Shown here in pieces: positions 25,817 through 33,249 of a DNA stretch of 64,000 nucleotides. Made by a program: the position numbers and the translations under genes. Origin of the DNA: CALAGB01 sp963789565 (GTDB taxonomy: Bacteria > Chloroflexota > Chloroflexia > Thermomicrobiales > Thermomicrobiaceae); contig CAWBKX010000002.1 of NCBI GenBank assembly GCA_963789565.1, forward strand, positions 992,001 to 1,056,000, read 5' to 3'. The notes beneath the pieces were generated by a model. It saw only the letters and a program-made list of their open reading frames with translations, searched no databases and was not told the origin of the DNA. Each line of letters opens with the position of its first letter. The stretch's first letter is position 1.

Positions 25817-27439
25817 TCAATTGTCACTAGGCGCAGCGTCGGCAACCAGCCGACCCAGCAACACCTTATACGGGTCCGGATTGCCTGGATGGTACTCGAA
25901 AACGGCGCGTTCGAAATATTGGACAGTCAGCCCCGAGGTGGGATCGGTGAACTCTTCGCTGATCGGATATCCGAATAGCGCGATATTCTCTCGCTCTGTT
26001 ATGCCTGGATCGCCAAGCTCCAGCCCATGGCTCGACCAATATGTGCGGAAGCCGAAACAGAGTCGATGCCCAGTTTCCACATAGAACGTGCAATTTGCGT
26101 CAGATCTGGTCGTTGCCGGTAGCGATAGAAACGGCGCTGTATTGAGCAATCCGCGGCGACCGGCATCTTCAGCACCGACGAGACCGAGCAAAACCTCGTA
26201 CGGCGTTCCCGCGTTCTCTGGGTGATACTCGAACCGCTGGCGTTCGAAATCTTGAGTTCCGTTGACCTCATCGCCAATCGGATAGCCAAAGATCGACAGC
26301 CCACCGGATTGCCGCCAGTACGACAAAAAACCAAGAGCGACGGAATGACCGGTCTCGCTGAAATATTGAAGGAGCACGCCATTGAAGAGATCGTCGGCCG
26401 TGACTGCATGAATCGCGGACCGATCGCTAACGGCGGAGTCGAACCAAACCACCAATCCATGGGCGAGAAGCGGCTGCGTCTCGACCGGCAGAACATATCC
26501 CCGCGAAGTTTGGAGATCGTAGATCCAGTAGCGCAACGGAAGGCTTCGCGGTGTGACGTAGGATCCCCAGATAATGAAACGGCCGTCGGTGATTGGCTGA
26601 ACCGATAGACCATTTGCGCCGACTGGAACTGATGCTGTTGTTCCGTTCGACAAATCGACCGTATACACCGATTGGGAACTGTCGGAATAAACCAGTGTAT
26701 CCCCTGCGAGATCGACGTCATAGGCGTCGTCCGAGATCGTTTGAGTCGCTCCAGTCGAGAGGTTCTCCACGATCAGTCGAGATGGATACTGGTCGGGATC
26801 CGTGCGTTCGACCCAAGCAACACGATCTCCGCTCACAGAGTAGAAGCTGAATGGCCGGGGCCGGATATCTCGGCCGCTGTTACCCGCAGCCTGCACGCCC
26901 TGCACGAGCTTCACAGCCGGGGACATGGCGACAATGTCTCGCGCCCACAGCGTCTGCTGGATTCCGCCTTGTCCGCCCGTCGCCACGGTCTCCGACATCC
27001 ATATCACCCACCGTCCCGAGATCTGCGGAGATCTTTCATCTTCACCTGTGGTGGCGACGTCAAACGTTCGGCCGGTGTTCAAGTCTTTCCCGCGTATGTC
27101 GCGAGAAGTCCACGGCTCAGACGAGTCCGTCCATACGACCACGCCCTGATCAATCGCGAGGCCGAAGCCGCCCTGATCGGCCGAGCCCGTCGCGACTTCA
27201 GTCATCTCGTGGGTGCGCAGGTTCAACGCGACGACATCGTGGGAGGTCTGGTTCTCGGCAACAGCGCGCGGCCAGACAGCCCATGTGCCGTCACTGACTA
27301 TCGACGAAATGTGTTCTTGAACCGTCACATCCGTCAGGCCGTCGCTCGCCGCGCCAACGGCTTCATGAGCGCGCGATGTAAAGGTAGCAATCAGAACGAT
27401 GATCACTGCGAATCTTGCGATAGCCGCCCGGTCTTTCAT
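25817..27439 (-). CDS. Large secreted beta-propeller-like protein with FGYP repeats (paralogue 2)
   Basis: 540 residues with the same plan as the gene downstream. An N-terminal hydrophobic signal (FAVIIVLIATFTSRAHEAVGA) leads into propeller-like blades (GVVVWTDSSEP, RWVIWMSE, DTLVYSDSSQSVYTVDLS, RFIIWGSY), then two FGYP repeats. The first has SVALGFLSYWRQSGGLSIFG and the second GHRLCFGFRTYWSSHG with FGYPISEEF and YFERAVFEYHP. A GGGGGA lies before the ATG. The tandem position and shared architecture point to duplication. Function unknown. Confidence 0.8.
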   Translation of the reverse strand: MKDRAAIARFAVIIVLIATFTSRAHEAVGAASDGLTDVTVQEHISSIVSDGTWAVWPRAVAENQTSHDVVALNLRTHEMTEVATGSADQGGFGLAIDQGVVVWTDSSEPWTSRDIRGKDLNTGRTFDVATTGEDERSPQISGRWVIWMSETVATGGQGGIQQTLWARDIVAMSPAVKLVQGVQAAGNSGRDIRPRPFSFYSVSGDRVAWVERTDPDQYPSRLIVENLSTGATQTISDDAYDVDLAGDTLVYSDSSQSVYTVDLSNGTTASVPVGANGLSVQPITDGRFIIWGSYVTPRSLPLRYWIYDLQTSRGYVLPVETQPLLAHGLVVWFDSAVSDRSAIHAVTADDLFNGVLLQYFSETGHSVALGFLSYWRQSGGLSIFGYPIGDEVNGTQDFERQRFEYHPENAGTPYEVLLGLVGAEDAGRRGLLNTAPFLSLPATTRSDANCTFYVETGHRLCFGFRTYWSSHGLELGDPGITERENIALFGYPISEEFTDPTSGLTVQYFERAVFEYHPGNPDPYKVLLGRLVADAAPSDN

Positions 27440-27556
27440 CCGTCGTCCCCCATCCCCAGATGTGCGGATCTCGTTAATTGGTTGAACGGCGGTTCGAAAT
27501 TCCGGTTACGTCACGGTCGCCTCAACATATGTCACACATTGAGTGCCCCAGTCGCC

Positions 27557-28260
27557 TCACCAATCGAACGACTGCAATCGTTGCGCTCCCAACAGCCGAA
27601 GCTCAACTCGATACGGATCGGGATTGCCCAGATGAAACTCGAAGACGGCGCGTTCGAAATATTGGACAGTCAGCCCCGAGGTGGGATCGGTGAACTCCTC
27701 CGAGATCGTATACCCGAAGATCGCCAAGCTTTCACGAGTCGATGCTGACCAACGTCAAAGGGTGCTCCGGATCTGAATGCTCACGCGCTTGCAAGGTGTT
27801 GGTGACGACTCATGTCGCATCGTCAGCACTTGCCACGTCGGTCACGATCCAGCTTCCGGAAACTCGGGCGGTGTTCGACTGAATGTCGACGCGGTGCTGC
27901 AAATCATGCGAGTCGAGATTCAACATAAAGAGGTCAAAGATGGTCCGATTGTCACAGTTCACAGAGACCTACACCAACATACGTCCATCGACGGAGCGGC
28001 GACCGATCGCAAACGTCGTGAGCAGCGACCTCACCGGGTTCGGTCACCAGATCCCGCACGTTGATGTCGTATGCGTCGTTCGAACTCCGCTGACTTGTCC
28101 AGCCGAGCGTCTGACCATCTGTCGTCCATGGCAGTGACGAGCTAAAGGCCGGCCAGTCAGGCGCATTGGTGTCGCCGCCCGTGGACAACGGTACGGTTTG
28201 AAATGCGACTGCCAGCAACACCACGACGATACCCAACCGGAAGAACCTGTGGATATCCAA
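27557..28260 (-). pseudogene. Decayed third copy of the propeller/FGYP-repeat gene
   Basis: Remains of a gene like its two downstream neighbours. The 5' part still has a ribosome site, a TTG near 28260 and a signal peptide (FFRLGIVVVLLAVAFQTVPL), followed by propeller-like text. A frameshift lies near 28020-28040. The continuation in the other frame has a nonsense TAG at 27969-27971 but goes on with propeller-like residues (TIFDLFMLNLDS, VSGSWIVTDVASADDAT) to a stop at 27810-27812. After a large internal deletion, a 60-residue tail restarts (LAIFGYTISEEF, VQYFERAVFEFH, LRLLGAQRLQSFDW) and ends at 27557. That tail is close to the end of paralogue 1. No single protein can be made. Confidence 0.8.
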
Positions 28261-28400
28261 CACGTCTCCCCAATTTGTTTCTGTACCGCGAGCAGCGGAT
28301 GACTCAATTCGGTGAAACAACGCCGCAATTTGGGACGGAGTTCGGCCTGGTGGGGGGCCGCATCGCGTGCTGATTGAGGGCACGAAATGTGCACTAGACC

Positions 28401-28670
28401 ATGAATGAAGCAGAGACTGTCCACCCGCTCGCTCATTTATGGGAAACAGCCATGGATTTTCAAGTCATTGCGGAGAGTATCGTACATCAGGATCGACGGT
28501 TGTTGGTTGGGCGCACGGGACAAGGGTACATTCAACTCGATCGCAGCTCGCAGCCAATCGCAGTCTCCGATCGAGACTTCGCGCGGCTACGATTGATGGC
28601 CCATTATCGCTCGGTGCTCTGCTCATGGAATTTGGCTGAGCCAGAACTGATGGCGCAAGTCGCCGACTGA
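28401..28670 (+). CDS. Small hypothetical protein
   Basis: Up to 89 residues. Either ATG at 28401 or the in-frame ATG at 28452 could be used; neither has a strong ribosome site. From the second, the protein reads MDFQVIAESIVHQDRRLLVG with a later DFARLRLMAHYRSVLCSW. It looks like a small soluble strand-helix protein. A strong terminator (28709-28736) follows, which supports real transcription. No family recognised. Confidence 0.45.
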   Translation: MNEAETVHPLAHLWETAMDFQVIAESIVHQDRRLLVGRTGQGYIQLDRSSQPIAVSDRDFARLRLMAHYRSVLCSWNLAEPELMAQVAD

Positions 28671-28708
28671 GCCAATCGGGTCTCAAAATAGAAAAGACAG
28701 ATAGACGA

Positions 28709-28736
28709 AACGGGCTCCGATCAATCGGAGCCCGTT
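28709..28736. terminator. Bidirectional hairpin terminator between convergent genes
   Basis: A 13-base-pair perfect stem, AACGGGCTCCGAT with ATCGGAGCCCGTT, around a CA gap. It lies between the small plus-strand gene and the end of the leu/DUF692/erpA operon on the minus strand. Confidence 0.75.
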
Positions 28737-28812
28737 AGATCGTCTCATGACTTATGGGCGCCACGGTGATCGCTTCACGTCGACAATCGCGATGCAGCGA
28801 CCAAACTGGGAG

Positions 28813-29199
28813 TTAGGCTCCGCAGCCGCAACCCTGGGCAGTCCCGCCATTTTCGCCGGTGTCGAACGAGTGCCCACAAGCACAGCTCGCCACAGCATTC
28901 GGGTTATGGACGGTGAACCCGCCGCCCATCAGGCTGTTGACGTAGTCGATCTCCGAGCCCTCGAGATACATGGCGCTGAACTGGTCAACCAGCACGCGCA
29001 CGCCCTCTTGCTCGATGACGTGATCGTCTTCCTCAGCGACATCCTCAACGGTCATCCCGTAGCTGAGTCCTGAGCAGCCGCCCGGCGAAACGAAAACGCG
29101 AAGCATGGCCTCCGGTGTGCCCTGCTCATCCAAATAATCGCGAAGCTGCGTGATCGCCTCTGACGTGAGCGAGATCATTTGCTCTGCGGCTACACTCAT
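28813..29199 (-). CDS. erpA: A-type iron-sulfur cluster carrier (ErpA/IscA-like)
   Basis: A 128-residue HesB/IscA-fold carrier that hands Fe-S clusters to target enzymes. The first ligand cysteine is in SPGGCSGLSYGM near residue 42. The C-terminal pair is in VASCACGHSF near residue 106. After that comes an extra glycine- and cysteine-rich tail (GTAQGCGCGA) longer than in E. coli ErpA. AAGGGA precedes the ATG. It is the last gene of the run that starts with leuA, about 100 bases after the DUF692 gene. LeuC in the same run is a [4Fe-4S] enzyme, so it may serve it. The symbol marks the family; iscA- or sufA-like use is equally possible. Confidence 0.85.
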   Translation of the reverse strand: MSVAAEQMISLTSEAITQLRDYLDEQGTPEAMLRVFVSPGGCSGLSYGMTVEDVAEEDDHVIEQEGVRVLVDQFSAMYLEGSEIDYVNSLMGGGFTVHNPNAVASCACGHSFDTGENGGTAQGCGCGA

Positions 29200-29299
29200 G
29201 ACTGTTTCCCTTCAGCGTCCGTCGAATGCCGTGCCTCGACTCAGGTGGCGCCTTTATCAACCTAAACCTATAGAAATAATACCGCGCCCGCACAAGGTG

Positions 29300-30160
29300 T
29301 CAACCCAACTGGTCGCCCTTGTCGTCACACTCCAATTTTCCCATGCGCGTGGGGTTATGGTCAAGAATGGAGCGAATCTCTTTCAACTGATCGGCAAGAC
29401 TTACTGGGTCGCAAGTGTACTCAAGAACCACCGCTCGCGGCGGGCAACGCTCAAGAACCCACTCGAGTAATCGGAAGTCTCGTTCCAACAGCTCAAAGTG
29501 CCCATCATCGAGGTGATTATCCAGGATTCGAGGACTGCTCATATGCACTTCAAGCAGGCGGTCCAACGGGAGTGCCGCTGCGTACTCGCGGGCGGTATAT
29601 CCGAGCCAATCGGCACTCACCTGCAGATGCGCCAGATCGAGCAACATCCAGCAGCCGGTTGATTCCACGATTTCCGCGATGAAGCCTGGCTCGCAGGCGT
29701 GCTCGTAGGCGCCCTCCGGACAGTAATCCAGGTTCTCAATGAGAACGGGCAGATCGAGACGCTGCACGGCGAACCCCACTGCTTCGGTCATGCGCTTCAT
29801 GGTCGTGTCTCGATCGAGGACCTCCGAGCACGGCAGCATGTGACCGTCGAAGCGGACCGATTCGGCGCTGAATCCAAGATGCAGGCTGAACCAGGGTGAC
29901 TGGGTGCGGTCAATCGCACGCTTGCAGCGATCGACCCACGTTGCGTCGAGCACATCCGGGGACGCCAGACTGAAGTCGATATCGAGGTTGTGCAACAGCA
30001 GCGGAGCGGGGAGGTCACATCGAGACAGATCCCAACCGGCGACCTCCTGAATGTCGACGAGGTCGGCCACCCCGTCGGAGATTGACGACCACTTGACACC
30101 AAGCTGCGTCTTCACCTGATCGTTCCAGCTCTGTTGTGCGAAGCCGCAGTCAATGGGCAC
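29300..30160 (-). CDS. DUF692 (MbnB/TglH/ChrH-type) multinuclear iron enzyme-family protein
   Basis: A TIM-barrel protein of 286 residues. It matches the DUF692 pattern: LHLGF near residue 94, LPVLIENLDYCPE near 136, GCWMLLDLAHLQVSADW near 168, LPLDRLLEVHMSS near 198, HFELLERDFRLLEWVLE, and AVVLEYTCDPVSL near the end. Known members are iron-dependent oxidases that modify cysteines or asparagines of ribosomal peptides together with a partner protein. No precursor peptide and no partner of the DUF2063 or MbnC type is visible beside it. It starts 46 bases after leuB, likely in the same transcript. The GTG start has no clear ribosome site. Confidence 0.72.
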   Translation of the reverse strand: MPIDCGFAQQSWNDQVKTQLGVKWSSISDGVADLVDIQEVAGWDLSRCDLPAPLLLHNLDIDFSLASPDVLDATWVDRCKRAIDRTQSPWFSLHLGFSAESVRFDGHMLPCSEVLDRDTTMKRMTEAVGFAVQRLDLPVLIENLDYCPEGAYEHACEPGFIAEIVESTGCWMLLDLAHLQVSADWLGYTAREYAAALPLDRLLEVHMSSPRILDNHLDDGHFELLERDFRLLEWVLERCPPRAVVLEYTCDPVSLADQLKEIRSILDHNPTRMGKLECDDKGDQLG

Positions 30161-30206
30161 GGCGCGACCGATGTTGTTCTAGTCACGCCGTGTGGACACA
30201 GTGGGA

Positions 30207-31334
30207 TCATGCCTGAAGCGACGAAACAGTCAGGTCACGAATACGGCTCGACATCTGCTGCGTGGATACGACCTGCTCCCCTTTCGAGGCGATGTCGGCA
30301 GTCCGCAACCCTTCTTCGAGTGCCCGACCAACCGCCTTCTCCACGGCGTCTGCCAGGTCGCCAAGCTCAAAGGAGAAGCGCAGCATCATCGCGGCACTCA
30401 GGATGGCTCCCACCGGATTGGCGACGCCCAGGCCAGCGATGTCGGGCGCCGAGCCATGAACCGGCTCGTACATCCCGAAGAGTGCGGCAGTCGTACCCTG
30501 GCGTTCAGGCTTTTGACCGTTGAGGCTGGCCGACGGCAGCATGCCCAATGAACCAGCAAGCACCGCGGCCTCATCACTCAGCACGTCGCCGAACAAGTTC
30601 TCCATGACCATGACGTCGAAGTCGCCGGGCCGGCTGATGAGGCGCATTGCACAGGAATCGACCAACGCGTGATCGAATCGAACGTCCGGGTAGCGTTCCG
30701 AGACTTCGATGGCCACCTCACGCCAAAGCTGGGACGTGTTGAGCACGTTGGCCTTATCGACGCTGGTGACGTGCTTCTTGCGCGACCGCGCCAGCCGAAA
30801 CGCCAGATCGACGATGCGCTCGATCTCCGACTCGTGATAGGGCAAAGTGTCTATCGCGTGGCGACCTGTCTCGTCCTTCATGCGCTTCGATGGCTGGCCA
30901 AAGTAGAGGCCGCCAGTAAGTTCACGCACAATCATAAGGTCCGACCCGCGCGCGATCTCCGGCTTGAGCGGGGAGTTGTTGGCCAGAGCGTCGAAGACTT
31001 TGACCGGCCGAATGTTAGCGAACAGCCCGAGCGTCTTGCGCAGGCCGAGCAACCCGGCTTCGGGACGCTCAGCTTTGCCGAGATGGTCCCATTTTGGCCC
31101 ACCAACTGCGCCCAGCAGGATGGCGTCGGACTGTCGCGAGGCTTCGACGTCCTCTTCACGCATCGGCACGCCGTGCGCGTCAATCGCGGCACCGCCAATG
31201 AGTGCCTCGTTGAATTCGAACGAGACGTTGGCACTCGGCCCAATGGAGGTGAGCAGCGCGCGGGCTTCGTCCAGTACCTCAGGGCCGACACCATCGCCGC
31301 CGAGGAGCATGATCTTGAAAGTGCGATCGCTCAT
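30207..31334 (-). CDS. leuB: 3-isopropylmalate dehydrogenase
   Basis: Oxidative decarboxylation of 3-isopropylmalate with NAD+, third step of leucine synthesis. 375 residues. LLGGDGVGPEVLDEA opens the Rossmann-like domain; the substrate arginines and the metal site are in MIVRELTGGLYFG and VDSCAMRLISRPGDFDVMVM; ENLFGDVLSDEAAVLAGSLG is the family signature. PVHGSAPDIAGLGVANPVG confirms NAD-type specificity. Its ATG overlaps the leuD stop by four bases (ATGA), so it is translationally coupled to leuD. Confidence 0.96.
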   Translation of the reverse strand: MSDRTFKIMLLGGDGVGPEVLDEARALLTSIGPSANVSFEFNEALIGGAAIDAHGVPMREEDVEASRQSDAILLGAVGGPKWDHLGKAERPEAGLLGLRKTLGLFANIRPVKVFDALANNSPLKPEIARGSDLMIVRELTGGLYFGQPSKRMKDETGRHAIDTLPYHESEIERIVDLAFRLARSRKKHVTSVDKANVLNTSQLWREVAIEVSERYPDVRFDHALVDSCAMRLISRPGDFDVMVMENLFGDVLSDEAAVLAGSLGMLPSASLNGQKPERQGTTAALFGMYEPVHGSAPDIAGLGVANPVGAILSAAMMLRFSFELGDLADAVEKAVGRALEEGLRTADIASKGEQVVSTQQMSSRIRDLTVSSLQA

Positions 31335-31840
31335 GAAGCCTGCTGTCTCTCCTTCACACGCTGAGCGACCGCGTTCATCAGTCCGCCCGCGTCGATGATC
31401 TGCTGCACGTATGGCGGATATGGTGTGCTGCCATACGTCTCGCCGGTCCGGATATTGAGCACGCCACCCTCATCGGTGTCTACCTCGAGGATGTCGCCCA
31501 TTTCCGTTGCTTTACTGGCGTCCGGAGACTCGACGATGGCCAGTCCGATGTTGATCGCGTTGCGATAGAAGATACGCGCGAAGGACTCGGCCACCACGAC
31601 CTTCACTCCGGCCGCCTTGATGGCAATTGGCGCATGCTCGCGCGAAGAACCGCAGCCGAAGTTCTTCCCTGCCACGATAATGTCACCGGGCTGCACCTTG
31701 CCGGAGAATTCCGGGTCGATGTCTTCCATGACGTGTTCGGCCAGCTCGTCCGGATCGCTGGTGACGAGATAGCGCGCTGGGATGATCACATCCGTATCGA
31801 CGTCATCCCCGAACTTCCAAACCTTCCCTCTTACTTGCAT
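31331..31840 (-). CDS. leuD: 3-isopropylmalate dehydratase small subunit
   Basis: Small swivel subunit of isopropylmalate isomerase. At 169 residues it is the short, archaeal/thermophile-type form. Key motifs are DDVDTDVIIPARYL near residue 12, GKNFGCGSSREHAP near 58 and ESFARIFYRNAINIGL near 85. It works with LeuC, encoded 150 bases upstream. The gap between them holds two G/C hairpins (31885-31970). Overlaps leuB by four bases. Confidence 0.95.
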   Translation of the reverse strand: MQVRGKVWKFGDDVDTDVIIPARYLVTSDPDELAEHVMEDIDPEFSGKVQPGDIIVAGKNFGCGSSREHAPIAIKAAGVKVVVAESFARIFYRNAINIGLAIVESPDASKATEMGDILEVDTDEGGVLNIRTGETYGSTPYPPYVQQIIDAGGLMNAVAQRVKERQQAS

Positions 31841-31884
31841 GTGTGCTCCTTAGTGAGTTCTTCCCCGTTCGCCCTCATCTTCGG

Positions 31885-31970
31885 CCCCTTCTCCCGTGCG
31901 CACGGCAGAGGGGGGACCGAGTGTCAACATCATCTGCAATTCCCCTTCTCTTGCTCGGCGAGAGAAGGGG
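31885..31970. repeat. Two REP-like hairpins in the leuC-leuD gap
   Basis: Two related inverted repeats in tandem. Each begins CCCCTTCTC and closes with its near-complement. The second (31942-31970) is a perfect 10-pair stem, CCCCTTCTCT with AGAGAAGGGG, around a 9-base loop. The first (31885-31915) is imperfect. This kind of intergenic palindrome is usually dispersed in genomes; only these copies are visible here. They could act as mRNA stability barriers between leuC and leuD. Confidence 0.55.
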
Positions 31971-31990
31971 TCAGGGGATCAGGGACTCCT

Positions 31991-33247
31991 TTACAACTTC
32001 GCCGGTGACGCGACTTTCCCAAGAATGGCGCTGGCGGCCGCCACTTGCGGTCCGGCCAGAATGATCTCTGCCTCACGATGGCCCATTCGACCGCGGAAAT
32101 TGCGGTTGGTGGTCGAGACGCACCGCTCGCCCTTGGCGATGACGCCCATATAGCCACCCAGGCACGGGCCGCACGTTGAAGTTGAGAAGATCGCGCCCGA
32201 ATCCATGAAGATGTCGGCCAGCCCCTCTTTGGTGGCTTGCTTGGCGACTTCCTGACTTCCTGGAATGACGATGCAGCGCACGTCAGGGTGCACCTGCCGC
32301 CCTTCGAGGATGCGTGCAACTTCACGCAGGTCGCTGAGCCGACCGTTGGTGCAGGAACCGATCACCACCTGCTGAATCGGCATGTCACCGACTTCGTCCG
32401 CCACATGCACATTGGATGGCAGGTGCGGCAGCGCGACAAGCGGCTTGAGATCCGAAACGTCGAACTCGATAACTTGCTGGTAAGTGCAGTCTGGGTCGCT
32501 CTCGACCGGCGTGTAGGTCTTGTCGGTCACGTTCGCGAGCCACTCGCGCGTCTTCTCGTCGAAGCCGAAGATGCCGCTCTTGGCTCCGGCCTCGATGGCC
32601 ATGTTCGCCATGGTGATGCGCTGGTCCATCTCCAGGTTGGCGATGACCGGTCCGGTGAACTCCATGGCGCAGTTGAGCGCGCCGTCCACACCGATCTGTC
32701 CGATGGTGTAGAGGATCAGGTCTTTGCCACCGACACCGTCGGGCAGCGTGCCGTTGTAAATGAACTTGATGGAAGCGGGCACCCGCACCCAAATCGAACC
32801 AAGCGCCATGGCGGCGGCAATGTCGGTCGATCCCATGCCGGTGGAGAAGGCGTTGAACGCGCCATAGGTGCAGGTGTGGGAGTCAGCGCCGATGATCGCC
32901 TGACCGGGCAGCGTCAGGCCGTTTTCAGGGAGGACGACGTGCTCGATCCCGGCGCGGCCGATCTCGAAATAGATGGTCCCCTGCTCTTTCGCGAACTCGC
33001 GCATGACCTTAGCCTGCTCGGCTGCCTTGATGTCCTTGGCCGGCACAAAGTGGTCCGGAACCATGACGACCTTATTCGGATCGAACACACGCTCCAGCCC
33101 GGTTTTCTTGAACTCGGCAATCGAGATCGGCGCGGTGATGTCGTTGGTCATAACCAAATCGACGTCAACCTCGACGATTTCTCCCGGCGTCACCGTTGGC
33201 TGGTGAGCCGCCCGCGCCAGGATTTTCTCCGTCATCGTCAGTCCCAT
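31991..33247 (-). CDS. leuC: 3-isopropylmalate dehydratase large subunit
   Basis: Large [4Fe-4S] subunit of isopropylmalate isomerase. At 418 residues it is the short, archaeal/thermophile-type class rather than the 465-residue E. coli type. It begins MGLTMTEKILARAAHQPTV. The first cluster cysteine lies in QQVVIGSCTNGRLSDL, the other two in FSTSTCGPCLGGYMG, as expected for the aconitase family. SHTCTYGAFNAFSTGMGSTD is the substrate/cluster-loop segment. It starts 2 bases after the leuA stop codon and is clearly coupled to it. Confidence 0.96.
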   Translation of the reverse strand: MGLTMTEKILARAAHQPTVTPGEIVEVDVDLVMTNDITAPISIAEFKKTGLERVFDPNKVVMVPDHFVPAKDIKAAEQAKVMREFAKEQGTIYFEIGRAGIEHVVLPENGLTLPGQAIIGADSHTCTYGAFNAFSTGMGSTDIAAAMALGSIWVRVPASIKFIYNGTLPDGVGGKDLILYTIGQIGVDGALNCAMEFTGPVIANLEMDQRITMANMAIEAGAKSGIFGFDEKTREWLANVTDKTYTPVESDPDCTYQQVIEFDVSDLKPLVALPHLPSNVHVADEVGDMPIQQVVIGSCTNGRLSDLREVARILEGRQVHPDVRCIVIPGSQEVAKQATKEGLADIFMDSGAIFSTSTCGPCLGGYMGVIAKGERCVSTTNRNFRGRMGHREAEIILAGPQVAAASAILGKVASPAKL

Positions 33248-33249
33248 AA

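Noticed and set aside
26672..27748. 358-residue open frame on the plus strand
   Set aside because: It is antisense to the propeller/FGYP gene and to the pseudogene, with no ribosome site and a composition forced by the opposite strand.
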